A stretch of 20,873 nucleotides of DNA from Lentisphaeria bacterium UBA1829. GTDB lineage: Bacteria > Verrucomicrobiota > Lentisphaeria > Victivallales > UBA1829. The notes under the pieces are model-generated. The model had not been told where the DNA came from. It saw only the letters and a list, made by a program, of their open reading frames with translations, and ran no database searches. A program made the position numbers and the translations under genes. The stretch covers positions 1-20,873 of the forward strand of contig DDJH01000056.1 of the NCBI GenBank assembly GCA_002338895.1. Direction: 5' to 3'. Below are positions 7,216-15,164 of the stretch, piece by piece. Each line of letters begins with the position of its first letter. The stretch's first letter is position 1.

Positions 7216-8763
7216 ATGAATCTGATACCGGAACAGTCGGGAACGACTCCAAACTACTGGTGCACATGGGGGATTCAGAATTCCTCCTTACGAAGCAGGG
7301 AACATACGGAAAATCTGGTGTTTACCGGAGATCAGGGGGCGCATTCCGCCCGGGAAAATCTGAACGCGGAACTGCTGTTCGGGAAGAACGGGTGGAGCGA
7401 TCAGTTTGACGGAATCCGCGGCGATCTCTCTTTGATGCTGGATGACGGATGGGATGTCGCTTACGGGATTCATCCGAAGGAGAATCTTTCCTCTTTCGGA
7501 TCGGTTCTTCCCGATCCGCAGCGGTTTCCGTTCTGCACGGGTTCGCCGGAGGAACGGCTGGAGAAGCTCAATCGGAAGGTGCAGAGTCGCGGCTGGCGCG
7601 ATGTCGGACTCTGGATCGCGCCGCAGGTCACGGGAGAAACACGCGAGCATCCGGCGTCCGGAAAGGAACAGGAGGCATTTCTGCGCGACCGGCTGCGCTG
7701 GACCTCGGAAGCGGGAATCCGTCTCTGGAAAGTGGACTGGGGCATCCGAAGCGGAGATCTGCAGTATCGCCGTCTGATCTCCGAAATCGCACGGGAAATC
7801 AATCCGGAGATCCGGATTGAGCATTCGATCGGTCTTTCGCCGCTGAACGCGGCGGAAACGTCGCCGGAAGGAAAGCAGTGGGGAAGCGGACGGTTTGCGG
7901 ATATGGGCGATGACCTGCTTCAGAAGATCTCCTGCCTGCTCTCCTTCAGCGACATGGTCCGCATTTACGATCTTCTCTATCCGCTCACCGTTCCGACCTC
8001 CATCGACCGTCTGGCATTCTATCTTTCCTGTTCCGACGGCGTTCTTCTCAATGTGGAAAACGAGCTGTATCTTGGCGCGGCCTCCGGCACGTCGTTCGGA
8101 GTCATGCGTTCCGAGAGAGGGCCGGAAGTCCAAATAGATCTCGGACCGATCCAATCCAGAGACAGAAAAATACTGGAACTTTTCCGCGCGGTCCGCTGGC
8201 AGAGAATTGCTCCGGCGTGGGAATCCTCCTATCACGAGCCGGTCACGCTGTCCAAGACCATTCTGACCGACTGCTGGACCTATCGACCCGACACAGTCTG
8301 GCTGAAACGGGTTTTCAATCAGAAAATTTCCCAGGGTGCTCCGGCTGTCCTCGCGCGGAATCTGCCGCTTCCGCAGGTTCTTTCCCGAAGCGGAGAAGTA
8401 CCCTATCTTGTCACATCACGTCATCCGAACGGCGCCATCTCGATCGGCTTCCTGCCGAGGCTTTCCGATGACCGCGGATTCTATACGCCTCCGGCAACGG
8501 TCGCTCTTTCCATTCCCTGCGAAGGAGTCCCGATCGGCGTGTTCGGCGAGTTCGACTCGCTGCGTTTCCCCGTCGCAAATGGGAAAAAGCGCCTGATCGG
8601 ACAGGATCTCGCCCAATCGGAAGCCGTCGATCTTTCCGCCTTCCTCCGGATTCATGAAAACATCGCGGAAATCTCCGGAGAGGTCGTAAAGGCTGTGACC
8701 GTTTCGAAGGAAGGGGATTTCTCCGATCCCGGAATTGTCCTGAAACTGCTTCCCGAGACCTGA
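7216..8763 (+). CDS. Clan GH-D (GH36/GH27-like, alpha-galactosidase-type) glycoside hydrolase
   Basis: 515 aa from ATG 7216, chosen because GGAG lies nine bases upstream and the following MNLIPEQSGTTPNYWCTWG looks like a natural N-terminus; an in-frame ATG at 7201 would add five residues. Numbering from 7216: a barrel entry motif GLWIAPQVTG, then LWKVDWG with Asp174 as probable nucleophile, matching the K-x-D-x pattern of clan GH-D. Asp246 (SFSDMVRIYD) is a candidate acid/base; the 72-residue spacing is close to that of characterised GH36 enzymes. A beta-sandwich tail follows (about 410-515). There is no signal peptide, so it probably acts in the cytoplasm on imported oligosaccharides. It lacks the large N-terminal beta-supersandwich of classical GH36 enzymes and is shorter than the usual 700 residues. 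Alpha-galactosidase activity is the family default, not shown. It is the last gene of the + cluster. Confidence 0.7.
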   Translation: MNLIPEQSGTTPNYWCTWGIQNSSLRSREHTENLVFTGDQGAHSARENLNAELLFGKNGWSDQFDGIRGDLSLMLDDGWDVAYGIHPKENLSSFGSVLPDPQRFPFCTGSPEERLEKLNRKVQSRGWRDVGLWIAPQVTGETREHPASGKEQEAFLRDRLRWTSEAGIRLWKVDWGIRSGDLQYRRLISEIAREINPEIRIEHSIGLSPLNAAETSPEGKQWGSGRFADMGDDLLQKISCLLSFSDMVRIYDLLYPLTVPTSIDRLAFYLSCSDGVLLNVENELYLGAASGTSFGVMRSERGPEVQIDLGPIQSRDRKILELFRAVRWQRIAPAWESSYHEPVTLSKTILTDCWTYRPDTVWLKRVFNQKISQGAPAVLARNLPLPQVLSRSGEVPYLVTSRHPNGAISIGFLPRLSDDRGFYTPPATVALSIPCEGVPIGVFGEFDSLRFPVANGKKRLIGQDLAQSEAVDLSAFLRIHENIAEISGEVVKAVTVSKEGDFSDPGIVLKLLPET

Positions 8764-8799
8764 CCCGTCTTCCCATCGTTTCTGTCTTCGGGGCAAAGA

Positions 8800-8837
8800 A
8801 AAGAGGCCGTTGCGAATCCTTCGCGCGGCCTCTTTTT
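8800..8837 (+). terminator. Strong rho-independent terminator, probably bidirectional
   Basis: The stem AAGAGGCCG (8801-8809) pairs with CGGCCTCTT (8826-8834), with an inner GCGAA/TTCGC stem, followed by a T run on the + strand. On the - strand the same hairpin is followed by CTTTTC, so it can also stop transcripts arriving from the tRNA side. It lies 37 bases after the GH-D gene stop, between two convergent transcription units. Confidence 0.85.
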
Positions 8838-8896
8838 CATATGCGGAATACCAGAAATCCGGCGATCCTGTATTTCTGCCGGCTCCGGGAAAAAAA

Positions 8897-8970
8897 TGGA
8901 GCGGGTGAAGGGAGTCGAACCCTCGTAGCCAGCTTGGGAAGCTGGTGCATTACCGTTATGCTACACCCGC
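8897..8970 (-). tRNA. tRNA-Gly (anticodon CCC), CCA encoded
   Basis: On the - strand the sequence folds as a standard cloverleaf. The acceptor stem is GCGGGTG (8970-8964) with CACCCGC (8907-8901). The D arm is GCAT/ATGC, the anticodon stem CCAGC/GCTGG with loop TTCCCAA giving anticodon CCC, and the T arm contains the GGTTCGA block. Discriminator T is at 8900 and the 3' CCA is encoded at 8899-8897, directly followed by a T6 run (8896-8891). It decodes GGG glycine codons. Long frames crossing it on the + strand are artefacts. Confidence 0.95.
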
Positions 8971-8985
8971 GAATCGTTGTCCCAT

Positions 8986-9013
8986 ACCATACTTGTTTTT
9001 TTGCAGAGTTCAA
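8986..9013 (-). promoter_or_regulatory. Candidate sigma70-type promoter for tRNA-Gly
   Basis: Reading the - strand, TTGAAC (9013-9008) is a -35 candidate and TATGGT (8991-8986) a -10 candidate, with a 16-base spacer. The predicted start point is about nine bases before the mature tRNA 5' end. It lies downstream of the terminator at 9036-9081, so the tRNA would be transcribed independently of the uronate operon. Prediction from motifs only. Confidence 0.45.
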
Positions 9014-9035
9014 ATGCAATGCGAAGAATTTTTTC

Positions 9036-9081
9036 AAAAAAGTTCCGCCGGGAGGCGTGGACAGGTGCGTTCCCGGCGGAA
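9036..9081 (-). terminator. Rho-independent terminator of the uronate operon
   Basis: On the - strand TTCCGCCGGGA (9081-9071) pairs perfectly over 11 bp with TCCCGGCGGAA (9053-9043), and a T6 run follows (9041-9036). It begins nine bases after the beta-glucuronidase stop codon, so it ends the gfo-uxaB-uxaA-glucuronidase transcript. Confidence 0.9.
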
Positions 9082-9089
9082 GAGGGCGA

Positions 9090-10769
9090 TCATTTCTGAC
9101 AGGAATAGGCCTGTTTCAGAACGTCGTATGTGAGTTTTGGACGGCGGTACTCGTCCAGCACGCCCTTGTTGTTCAGAGAACGCGGACGGCAGAGCGCACG
9201 GGCCGACGCATAGGTCCGGCAGTCGGAGAAGTGCCAGACCGCCAGCCCCAGAAATTCCGGATTTCCGAGAATGACCCGGCAGCTTTCGCGGACATAATCC
9301 GCCTGATACTCCTCGCTCCAGTGGACACGGAAGGTGTCGTGCCATCCGGGAATTGCGCCGGCTCCGATCTCGCTGATCAGCACCGGACGATTCCCGAACC
9401 CCCGTTTTGCGAGCGATTTCAGCAGACGGTCCATTTCCGCTTCGATCTCCTTCAGCGGACGCGGGAGATCCGGATTGGACGCGTACCAGCCGGGATAGCG
9501 GTTGACGCTGATGATATCGGCCAGAGCAAGGGAACGGTCGTCGTCGGGGAACATGGTTGCGTAGGAGATCAGCCGTCCGTCCCGGGCGGAGCGCAGGATC
9601 TCTGCCAGTTCGGAATAAAGCGCATCCGTTTCCGGCGAATTGGAGTGCCCCTCGTTCAGGAAGCCCCAGATGATGATCGACGGATGGTTGATGCTCTTTT
9701 CGATCAGACGGTGCGCCTGCGCCTTCTGCGCGGCGGCAAATGCGGGATTGCGGAAGTGTTCCGGCGGATTCCCCCATCCGAGCGTCTCCTCCCAGACCAG
9801 GAGTCCGAGTTCGTCGCAGAGATCCAGAAAGCGCGAATCCTGCGGGTAGTGCACACAGCGGACAAAATTGCATCCGAGGTCTTTCAGCAGCCGGACATCC
9901 TCCAGAATCAGCGACGGCGGCAGGGAGACCCCGAACAGCACATGCGCCTCGTGCCGGCAGATTCCCTTCAAACGGATTTCCTTTCCATTGAGGAGCAGTT
10001 TTTTTCCCTCCGTCTTCACGGTCCGCAGTCCGAAGCGTTCGGTCACGGAAGAGAACGGCGTCCGGACCGTCACCGTATGCAGGACCGGATGTTCCGGCGA
10101 CCAGAGTTCCCGGTTCTCCATCTGCAGCTCCATCTCCGGTTCCGCGGAATCAAGCAACAGCTCCTGGAACGGTGCTCCGTCCAACGAGAACGCCGCCGGA
10201 CAGCGCTCCGGAAGATTCCCGGAAAGACGCAGACGAACGCGGATCTTTCCATTCTCCGCATCCACGATCCGCACCTCCGCCCGGTCCACCGAACAGTCCG
10301 GCAGCTGATGCAGTTCCACGCTCCGATAGAGCCCCCCGTATCCGTAGAAATCATAGAACGGATGGATCAGCGGTGCGGCGGAAGCGTCGTACAAATTCGA
10401 AACAGCGAGCAGAAGTTCGTGCTCCCCCTCCTCTTCCGAAAGAAAATCGAACGGGACTTCCGAATATATCAGATTGCTCTCTCCGATCTTCCGTCCATCC
10501 CAGTAAACGGAAAGCAGGAAGCCGAATCCCCGGCACACCAGCCGGATCCGTCCTTTGTGCACCCGGACCCGTCTCCGGTAAAATCCGGTTCCGCGAAGCC
10601 CCCGGCAGATGTTTTGAAGATCAAAACAGGATGGAACCGTTGTCACATCATGAAATTCAATTTTTGAACACTGCTCCTCCCGGAAGAGGACTCCTTCCTG
10701 AAAGGCAAAATCCCAGAGACCGTCAAGAATCTCCAGCGGATATCCGGCATGAAGGGGCCAGGTCTGCAT
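9090..10769 (-). CDS. uidA: Beta-glucuronidase, glycoside hydrolase family 2
   Basis: 559 aa; ATG at 10769 with AAGGAG upstream. Hydrolyses beta-D-glucuronides to free glucuronate. Domains in order: N-terminal GH2 sugar-binding sandwich (about 1-165, with GLRGTGFYRRRV), immunoglobulin-like domain (about 165-260), and catalytic barrel (about 265-559). The barrel carries LKGICRHEAH, acid/base Glu373 (GFLNEGHS) and nucleophile Glu467 (LISEIGAG). Their spacing of 94 is close to the 91 of E. coli GUS (E413/E504). Asn533-Asn534-Lys535-Gly is the N-x-K motif that holds the substrate carboxylate in glucuronidases and separates them from other GH2 enzymes. There is no signal peptide, so it is probably cytoplasmic. 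It is the last gene of the uronate operon, 61 bases after uxaA, which supports a glucuronide substrate. The symbol is by function; it is shorter than E. coli UidA (603 aa). Confidence 0.88.
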   Translation of the reverse strand: MQTWPLHAGYPLEILDGLWDFAFQEGVLFREEQCSKIEFHDVTTVPSCFDLQNICRGLRGTGFYRRRVRVHKGRIRLVCRGFGFLLSVYWDGRKIGESNLIYSEVPFDFLSEEEGEHELLLAVSNLYDASAAPLIHPFYDFYGYGGLYRSVELHQLPDCSVDRAEVRIVDAENGKIRVRLRLSGNLPERCPAAFSLDGAPFQELLLDSAEPEMELQMENRELWSPEHPVLHTVTVRTPFSSVTERFGLRTVKTEGKKLLLNGKEIRLKGICRHEAHVLFGVSLPPSLILEDVRLLKDLGCNFVRCVHYPQDSRFLDLCDELGLLVWEETLGWGNPPEHFRNPAFAAAQKAQAHRLIEKSINHPSIIIWGFLNEGHSNSPETDALYSELAEILRSARDGRLISYATMFPDDDRSLALADIISVNRYPGWYASNPDLPRPLKEIEAEMDRLLKSLAKRGFGNRPVLISEIGAGAIPGWHDTFRVHWSEEYQADYVRESCRVILGNPEFLGLAVWHFSDCRTYASARALCRPRSLNNKGVLDEYRRPKLTYDVLKQAYSCQK

Positions 10770-10830
10770 CTTGTTTTCTCCTTACTTGTTACCTGTTGGT
10801 ATCCGCGACCGCAGCAGGAGCGCGGGAAAA

Positions 10831-12267
10831 TTAGAGTGTCACACCGTCCTTGAAGATGGCGATTTCCTCATAGCCGCCGCGTTCATTTGCGGTCTCCTTT
10901 CCGTTGAGTACCGCAAGGACGGCCTCCCGGAATTCGCGGTCGACCGTATCGGGATCCCGGTCGAGAACCCGTCCGGCATCGAAATCAATCCAGTTCCGCT
11001 TGAATCCGGCGAGCGCGCTGTTCGAAGCGATCTTCATGGTCGGGACCACCGAACCGAACGGCGTTCCGCGTCCGGTGGTGAACAGAATCAGCTGGGCGCC
11101 CGATGCGGCAAGAAGAGTGGAGGCCACCATGTCGTTGCCGGGACCGGTCAGCAGATTCAGTCCCTTTTCCCGGACATGCTCTCCCGGGAGCAGCACATCG
11201 CAGACCGCGGAAGATCCCGCCTTCTGCGTGCAGCCGAGCGATTTGTCCTCCAGAGTCGATATTCCGCCCGCCTTGTTCCCGGGCGAGGGATTCTCATAAA
11301 TGGCCTGTCCGTAGCGGGTGAAGTAGCGTTTGAAGTCGTTGATCATCGTCACGCATTTTTCAAAGACCTCCCGGCTGCGGCAGCGGGCCATCAGAAGGGT
11401 TTCGGCGCCGAACATTTCCGGAACTTCGCTGAGGATGGTGCTGCCGCCATGCGCGGTCAGGAAATCGGAAAAGCGGCCGACCAGCGGATTGGCGGTGATT
11501 CCGCTGAGACCGTCCGATCCGCCGCATTTGAGGCCGACCACCAGTTCACGGATCGGAATTTCCGTCCGTACATCCTTCGAAGCGAGGCCGACCAGCTCGT
11601 TCAGGATTTTCATTCCCGCCCCGCAGTCGTCCTCTTCGTTCTGAGCGACGAGGAAGCGGATCCGCTCCGGATCAAAATCGCCGAGCTTCTCCCGGAAGGA
11701 GTCGATCGTATTGTTTTCGCATCCGAGCCCGACCACCAGCACGCCGCCCGCGTTCGGGTGGCGGACAAGACCGCAGAGAATCGCCCGGGTCATCTCGTGA
11801 TCGCCTCCGAGCTGGGAACAGCCGTACGGATGCTCCAGCGCAACGGCCCGGTCCACACTCCCCGCGGGAAGAGTCCGGTTCAGCCGTTCGGCGAGGGTTC
11901 GGGCAAGACGGTTTACACATCCCACGGTCGGCACGATGAAAATATGGTTGCGGATCCCGGCCGCGCCGCCGCGACGGCGGAATCCCGAAAATGTGATACG
12001 TTCCGATGACGCATTCTGCGGAATTTTCACCGGATTGTAAACATACTCCAGAATCCCGTCCAGATTCGTCTTCATATTGTGCGTGTGGACGTGTTCGTTC
12101 CGGCGGATGGCGCAGGTGGCGTGGCCGATCGGGAGACCGTATTTGATGATGTTCTCCCCGGCGGCGATGTCCCGCAACGCGAATTTATGTCCGCGCGGGA
12201 CCTCCGGCGAGGAATCGTCCAGCATCACCGCCACATTGTCCAGAGGGTTGATTCGGATGCTCCGCAT
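10831..12267 (-). CDS. uxaA: Altronate dehydratase
   Basis: 478 aa. Converts D-altronate to 2-keto-3-deoxygluconate, the last step before the KDG kinase route. An N-terminal SAF domain (about 5-80) contains HVHTHN at 59-64. The C-terminal UxaA catalytic domain carries HPYGCSQLGGDHE, VVGLGCENN and the K-C-G-G-S-D-G-L-S-G-I block (Cys248). The family enzyme is iron-dependent in E. coli, and the length fits (495 aa there). The start at 12267 is chosen because GAGGGGG lies just upstream and MRSIRINPLDNV begins the domain directly; a longer frame to 12324 would overlap uxaB. Only 13 bases separate it from the uxaB stop, so the two are probably translationally coupled. Confidence 0.93.
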   Translation of the reverse strand: MRSIRINPLDNVAVMLDDSSPEVPRGHKFALRDIAAGENIIKYGLPIGHATCAIRRNEHVHTHNMKTNLDGILEYVYNPVKIPQNASSERITFSGFRRRGGAAGIRNHIFIVPTVGCVNRLARTLAERLNRTLPAGSVDRAVALEHPYGCSQLGGDHEMTRAILCGLVRHPNAGGVLVVGLGCENNTIDSFREKLGDFDPERIRFLVAQNEEDDCGAGMKILNELVGLASKDVRTEIPIRELVVGLKCGGSDGLSGITANPLVGRFSDFLTAHGGSTILSEVPEMFGAETLLMARCRSREVFEKCVTMINDFKRYFTRYGQAIYENPSPGNKAGGISTLEDKSLGCTQKAGSSAVCDVLLPGEHVREKGLNLLTGPGNDMVASTLLAASGAQLILFTTGRGTPFGSVVPTMKIASNSALAGFKRNWIDFDAGRVLDRDPDTVDREFREAVLAVLNGKETANERGGYEEIAIFKDGVTL

Positions 12268-12280
12268 GGCGTTCCCCCTC

Positions 12281-13735
12281 TTACAGAACGGACTGCGCCG
12301 CTTCGCGGATGCCCTTCCGGTCAATCCGGTCGAGCATCTCGATCGTGAAATCCGTCAGTCCGGGCACGGTATTGAGATCCATTCCCCAGAATGCGGAGTT
12401 TGCCAGAGCGGAGCGGACATATTCTCCGGTCGGTTTTCCGGCGATTCCGGCGAAGAAGTCGATCACCTCCGGCGAATCCGAAACCGGCCACGACACATCT
12501 CCGCAGGAAGCGGACGCCTTCCCGTCCCCCCCCTTTCCCAGCCGGTAGAACCGGAGCAGAGCCGCCAGCGAAAACGCCAGCGCCGGCGGAAGAGTCCCTT
12601 TGAGCCTGAGATAATCCAGCAGACTCGGCAGCACGCGCACCTTCCACTTGGAAACCGAGTTGAGCGAAATCGACAGCAGACGATGCTGGGCAAACGGATT
12701 CAGGAACCTCTCCACGACCGAATCCGCAAAGAACTGCTTTTCGTTTTCGGGCAGCGGAACCGTGTGGAAGATTTCGCCGTAGATGGATTTGCGGACGAGC
12801 TTTCCGAAAACGGGATCATTCATCATCTCGTCGACAAACGTCAGTCCGCCGAGAATCGACGCCAGCACGTTCGCCGTATGCGCCCCGTTGAGAAAGCGGA
12901 CCTTTCTTGTCCGATACGGCGTCTGATTCTCCGTGACCACCACGTTCAGGCCGCACTCCTTCAGCGGCAGTTCGTTCAGAATGGATTCGGGGCCCTCGAT
13001 CACAAAAAAGTGGAAGATCTCCCCGCAGTCGATCAGATTGTCCTGATAGCCGAGCTCCTCGCAGATCTTCGCGGCCTCCGCACGCGGATACCCCGCCACG
13101 ATGCGGTCGACCAGCGTATTGAAGAAACAGCACGACTCTTCCAGCCAGGCGGAAAATTCCGGCGGGAGCTTCCAGTCGGCGGCATAGTGCAGCATGTGGG
13201 TTTTCAGCGTTGCGCCGTTTTTGTCGATCAGTTCGCAGGGGAGGAACAATATTCCCTTTGCCGGATCGCCGTGGAAGTGTTTCCAGCGTTCGAACATCAG
13301 ACTGGTCAGCTTTGCGGGGTAGGTGTTGGGACACTGTCCCGGAATCCGGGGCTCCGGCTTGTATTCGATACCGGCCTCGGTGGTGTTGGAAAAGACAAAG
13401 CGGAGATCGGGAGAGCAGGCGGCGCGGACGGCGGCGTCCCAGTCGGCATAAGGATTCAGACACCCTTTGACCGATTCGATGATCTCCCGTTTTTCGACGA
13501 CCTTTCCGTCGGCGATTCCGCGGAGGATCAGGGTATAGAGACCGTCCTGGGCATTGATGGCGTCGGTCATGCCGGCGGGAAGGGGCTGAATGATCTGGAC
13601 CAGACCGTTGAACTTGCCCTGTTGGTTCATTTCATGGATCATCCAGTCGATGAATGCGCGGAGGAAGTTTCCTTCGCCGAACTGGAGGACACGGACGGGA
13701 AGAGTCGGAGTTTTTTCTCGTTTCAGCAGTTTCAT
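12281..13735 (-). CDS. uxaB: Tagaturonate reductase (altronate oxidoreductase)
   Basis: 484 aa, of the long-chain mannitol dehydrogenase family. Reduces D-tagaturonate to D-altronate with NADH, the step before uxaA. The nucleotide-binding N-terminus reads VLQFGEGNFLRAFIDWMI (about 16-33). The family active-site pattern K-x4-N-x2-H is present as Lys278, Asn283 and His286 (KVRFLNGAH). The opening residues and the QDGLYTLILRG segment fit UxaB better than fructuronate reductase UxuB or mannitol dehydrogenase, and the adjacent uxaA agrees. The ribosome site is modest (AAGG about ten bases before the ATG). It lies 46 bases after the oxidoreductase gene, within the same operon. Confidence 0.92.
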   Translation of the reverse strand: MKLLKREKTPTLPVRVLQFGEGNFLRAFIDWMIHEMNQQGKFNGLVQIIQPLPAGMTDAINAQDGLYTLILRGIADGKVVEKREIIESVKGCLNPYADWDAAVRAACSPDLRFVFSNTTEAGIEYKPEPRIPGQCPNTYPAKLTSLMFERWKHFHGDPAKGILFLPCELIDKNGATLKTHMLHYAADWKLPPEFSAWLEESCCFFNTLVDRIVAGYPRAEAAKICEELGYQDNLIDCGEIFHFFVIEGPESILNELPLKECGLNVVVTENQTPYRTRKVRFLNGAHTANVLASILGGLTFVDEMMNDPVFGKLVRKSIYGEIFHTVPLPENEKQFFADSVVERFLNPFAQHRLLSISLNSVSKWKVRVLPSLLDYLRLKGTLPPALAFSLAALLRFYRLGKGGDGKASASCGDVSWPVSDSPEVIDFFAGIAGKPTGEYVRSALANSAFWGMDLNTVPGLTDFTIEMLDRIDRKGIREAAQSVL

Positions 13736-13781
13736 GGAGATGCAGCCTTCTGTTTGAGGGTTGGGTTTCGGATCGGGAAAT

Positions 13782-15095
13782 TCAGAATTTCACAAGATCG
13801 CGCGTGTTGACGGGAAGACCGGTTTTCATGGAGAGATTCGCGGAAATTCCGGTCAGGATGGAGCGGGCGCCGTCGAGATAGCCGGCGGCGTGGCCGAGGG
13901 GATCGTCCTTGGCGCCGCGGAAGACATCGTTGAGGAGCCGGACGTCGCCGCCGCCGTGGCCGCCCTTGTCGCCCGCGTCATAGGTGATGACTTGCGGCCT
14001 GCCCCAGTGGGGCTGGAAGATGATTTCCGGAATCAGGGTCTTCTTGTCGCCTTCGAGCTCGCGCATGCCGGGCTGATTGAAGTCCTCATGGCCGCCGCTC
14101 ACATAGGATTTTTCCACGACGTTGAATTCCAGGCGTCCTTTGGTGCCGTTGAAGCAGACGCGGTAGCCCTCCCACGGGGAATGGGCGTTGAGGGAGTAGG
14201 TCATGACGACGTTGTTTTCATAGCGGACCATCACCGCCATGTTGTCTTCAATGGAGATTCCGTCGCCGAAAACGCTCTGATCGCGGAAATACCCGTCCTC
14301 GTGCTCCGCGTTGTAGTAGAGCTCCTGCAGCGTGGTGTCCTCCGCGGTGACATGGAGCGCGAACGGATCCTCTGCCGCAATGGCGTTTCCGCGGGCCCGG
14401 CTGTAAAACTCCGTCACGCCGCGTTTCTCCGCGTTCTCCCGGCCGTAGAATTTGAGATCGCCCATCGCAAAAACGGTCTTCGGTGCGGAGTTGATCCACC
14501 AGTTGACCAGATCGAAGTGGTGGGTGGCCTTGTGGACCAGAAGTCCGCCGGAGTTGTTCTTGTTGCGGTGCCAGCGCCGGAAGTAGTCCGCGCCGTGGCT
14601 GGTGTCGAGCAGCCATTCAAAGTGGATGCTGGTGATCTCGCCGACAATGCCGCTCTGCAGAACCTCCTTGACCTTGGTGTTGCGCGGAGCGTAGCGGTAG
14701 TTGAAGGTGACGGTGAGGTGTTTCCCGGTCCGTTTGACCGTGTCTATGATCTGCTGACACTTTTCCGCGTCGACGGTCATCGGTTTTTCCGTAATCACAT
14801 CGCACCCGAGTTCCATCGCCCGGCAGATGTATTTATGATGCGTGCGGTCCATGCTGGTCACGATCACCTGATCCGGCCGGATCTCGGCGATCATGCGGTC
14901 GAACTGGTCCGCCTTGTAGGTCGGCAGCGGAGCGTGCCCGTATTTCTCCTGAAGGCGCCGGTTCCAGTAGTTCATCCGGGTCTGATTGATGTCGCAGAGG
15001 GCGCAGATATCGCCGGCATCGCGGAAGTCTCCCGCCAGCGCTTCCAGATACATCCCGCAGCGGGAGCCGGTTCCGACAAGCACGTATTTTTTCAT
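13782..15095 (-). CDS. Gfo/Idh/MocA family NAD(P)-dependent oxidoreductase
   Basis: 437 aa from ATG 15095. AAGGAG (15110-15105) is nine bases from this ATG but only three from an alternative ATG at 15101, so the inner start is preferred. An N-terminal Rossmann fold begins with VLVGTGSRCGMY (about 4-15). The family Glu-Lys-Pro motif (ITEKPMT) has Lys104. The C-terminal substrate domain has HKATHHFDLVNWW, the His region usual in the family. There is no signal peptide or Tat motif, so it is cytoplasmic. It is the first gene of the uronate operon, so the substrate is likely a sugar acid, uronate or modified glucuronide, but the family is too broad to name it. It could stand in for a missing isomerase-dependent step or act on a side-chain sugar; that is inference. 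Confidence 0.85.
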   Translation of the reverse strand: MKKYVLVGTGSRCGMYLEALAGDFRDAGDICALCDINQTRMNYWNRRLQEKYGHAPLPTYKADQFDRMIAEIRPDQVIVTSMDRTHHKYICRAMELGCDVITEKPMTVDAEKCQQIIDTVKRTGKHLTVTFNYRYAPRNTKVKEVLQSGIVGEITSIHFEWLLDTSHGADYFRRWHRNKNNSGGLLVHKATHHFDLVNWWINSAPKTVFAMGDLKFYGRENAEKRGVTEFYSRARGNAIAAEDPFALHVTAEDTTLQELYYNAEHEDGYFRDQSVFGDGISIEDNMAVMVRYENNVVMTYSLNAHSPWEGYRVCFNGTKGRLEFNVVEKSYVSGGHEDFNQPGMRELEGDKKTLIPEIIFQPHWGRPQVITYDAGDKGGHGGGDVRLLNDVFRGAKDDPLGHAAGYLDGARSILTGISANLSMKTGLPVNTRDLVKF

Positions 15096-15133
15096 TTTCA
15101 TCCTCTCCTTTTCCTCGTTCCGAGGTTTGATTT

Positions 15134-15162
15134 AAAATAAATGCCATCGTTGGCAAATGCAA
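15134..15162 (-). promoter_or_regulatory. Candidate promoter of the gfo-uxaB-uxaA-glucuronidase operon
   Basis: Reading the - strand, TTGCAT (15162-15157) is a weak -35 candidate, and TATTTT (15139-15134) a -10 candidate with four of six consensus bases and a 17-base spacer. The palindrome at 15142-15155 fills the spacer. The leader to the ATG at 15095 would be about 30 bases. Upstream, on the far side of the -35, lies an A/T tract that could serve as an UP element. Confidence 0.45.
15142..15155. promoter_or_regulatory. Palindromic operator candidate TGCCA-N4-TGGCA
   Basis: TGCCATCGTTGGCA is a perfect inverted repeat with five-base arms and a four-base centre. It sits between the candidate -35 and -10 boxes of the uronate operon, the classic place for a repressor such as a LacI- or GntR-type protein. 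No regulator gene is present in the window to pair with it. Confidence 0.5.
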
Positions 15163-15164
15163 AT

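Noticed and set aside
8841..10667. 608-codon open frame on the + strand across the tRNA and beta-glucuronidase
   Set aside because: It runs through the tRNA-Gly gene and antisense to a GH2 gene with complete active-site motifs; composition is shadow-like.
10831..12324. Longer N-terminus for altronate dehydratase
   Set aside because: The extra 19 residues overlap the uxaB coding end and lack a ribosome site, whereas ATG 12267 has GAGGGGG upstream and begins the SAF domain.
12077..13810. 577-codon + strand frame opposite uxaB/uxaA
   Set aside because: Antisense to two genes with clear family motifs; no ribosome site or recognisable domain.
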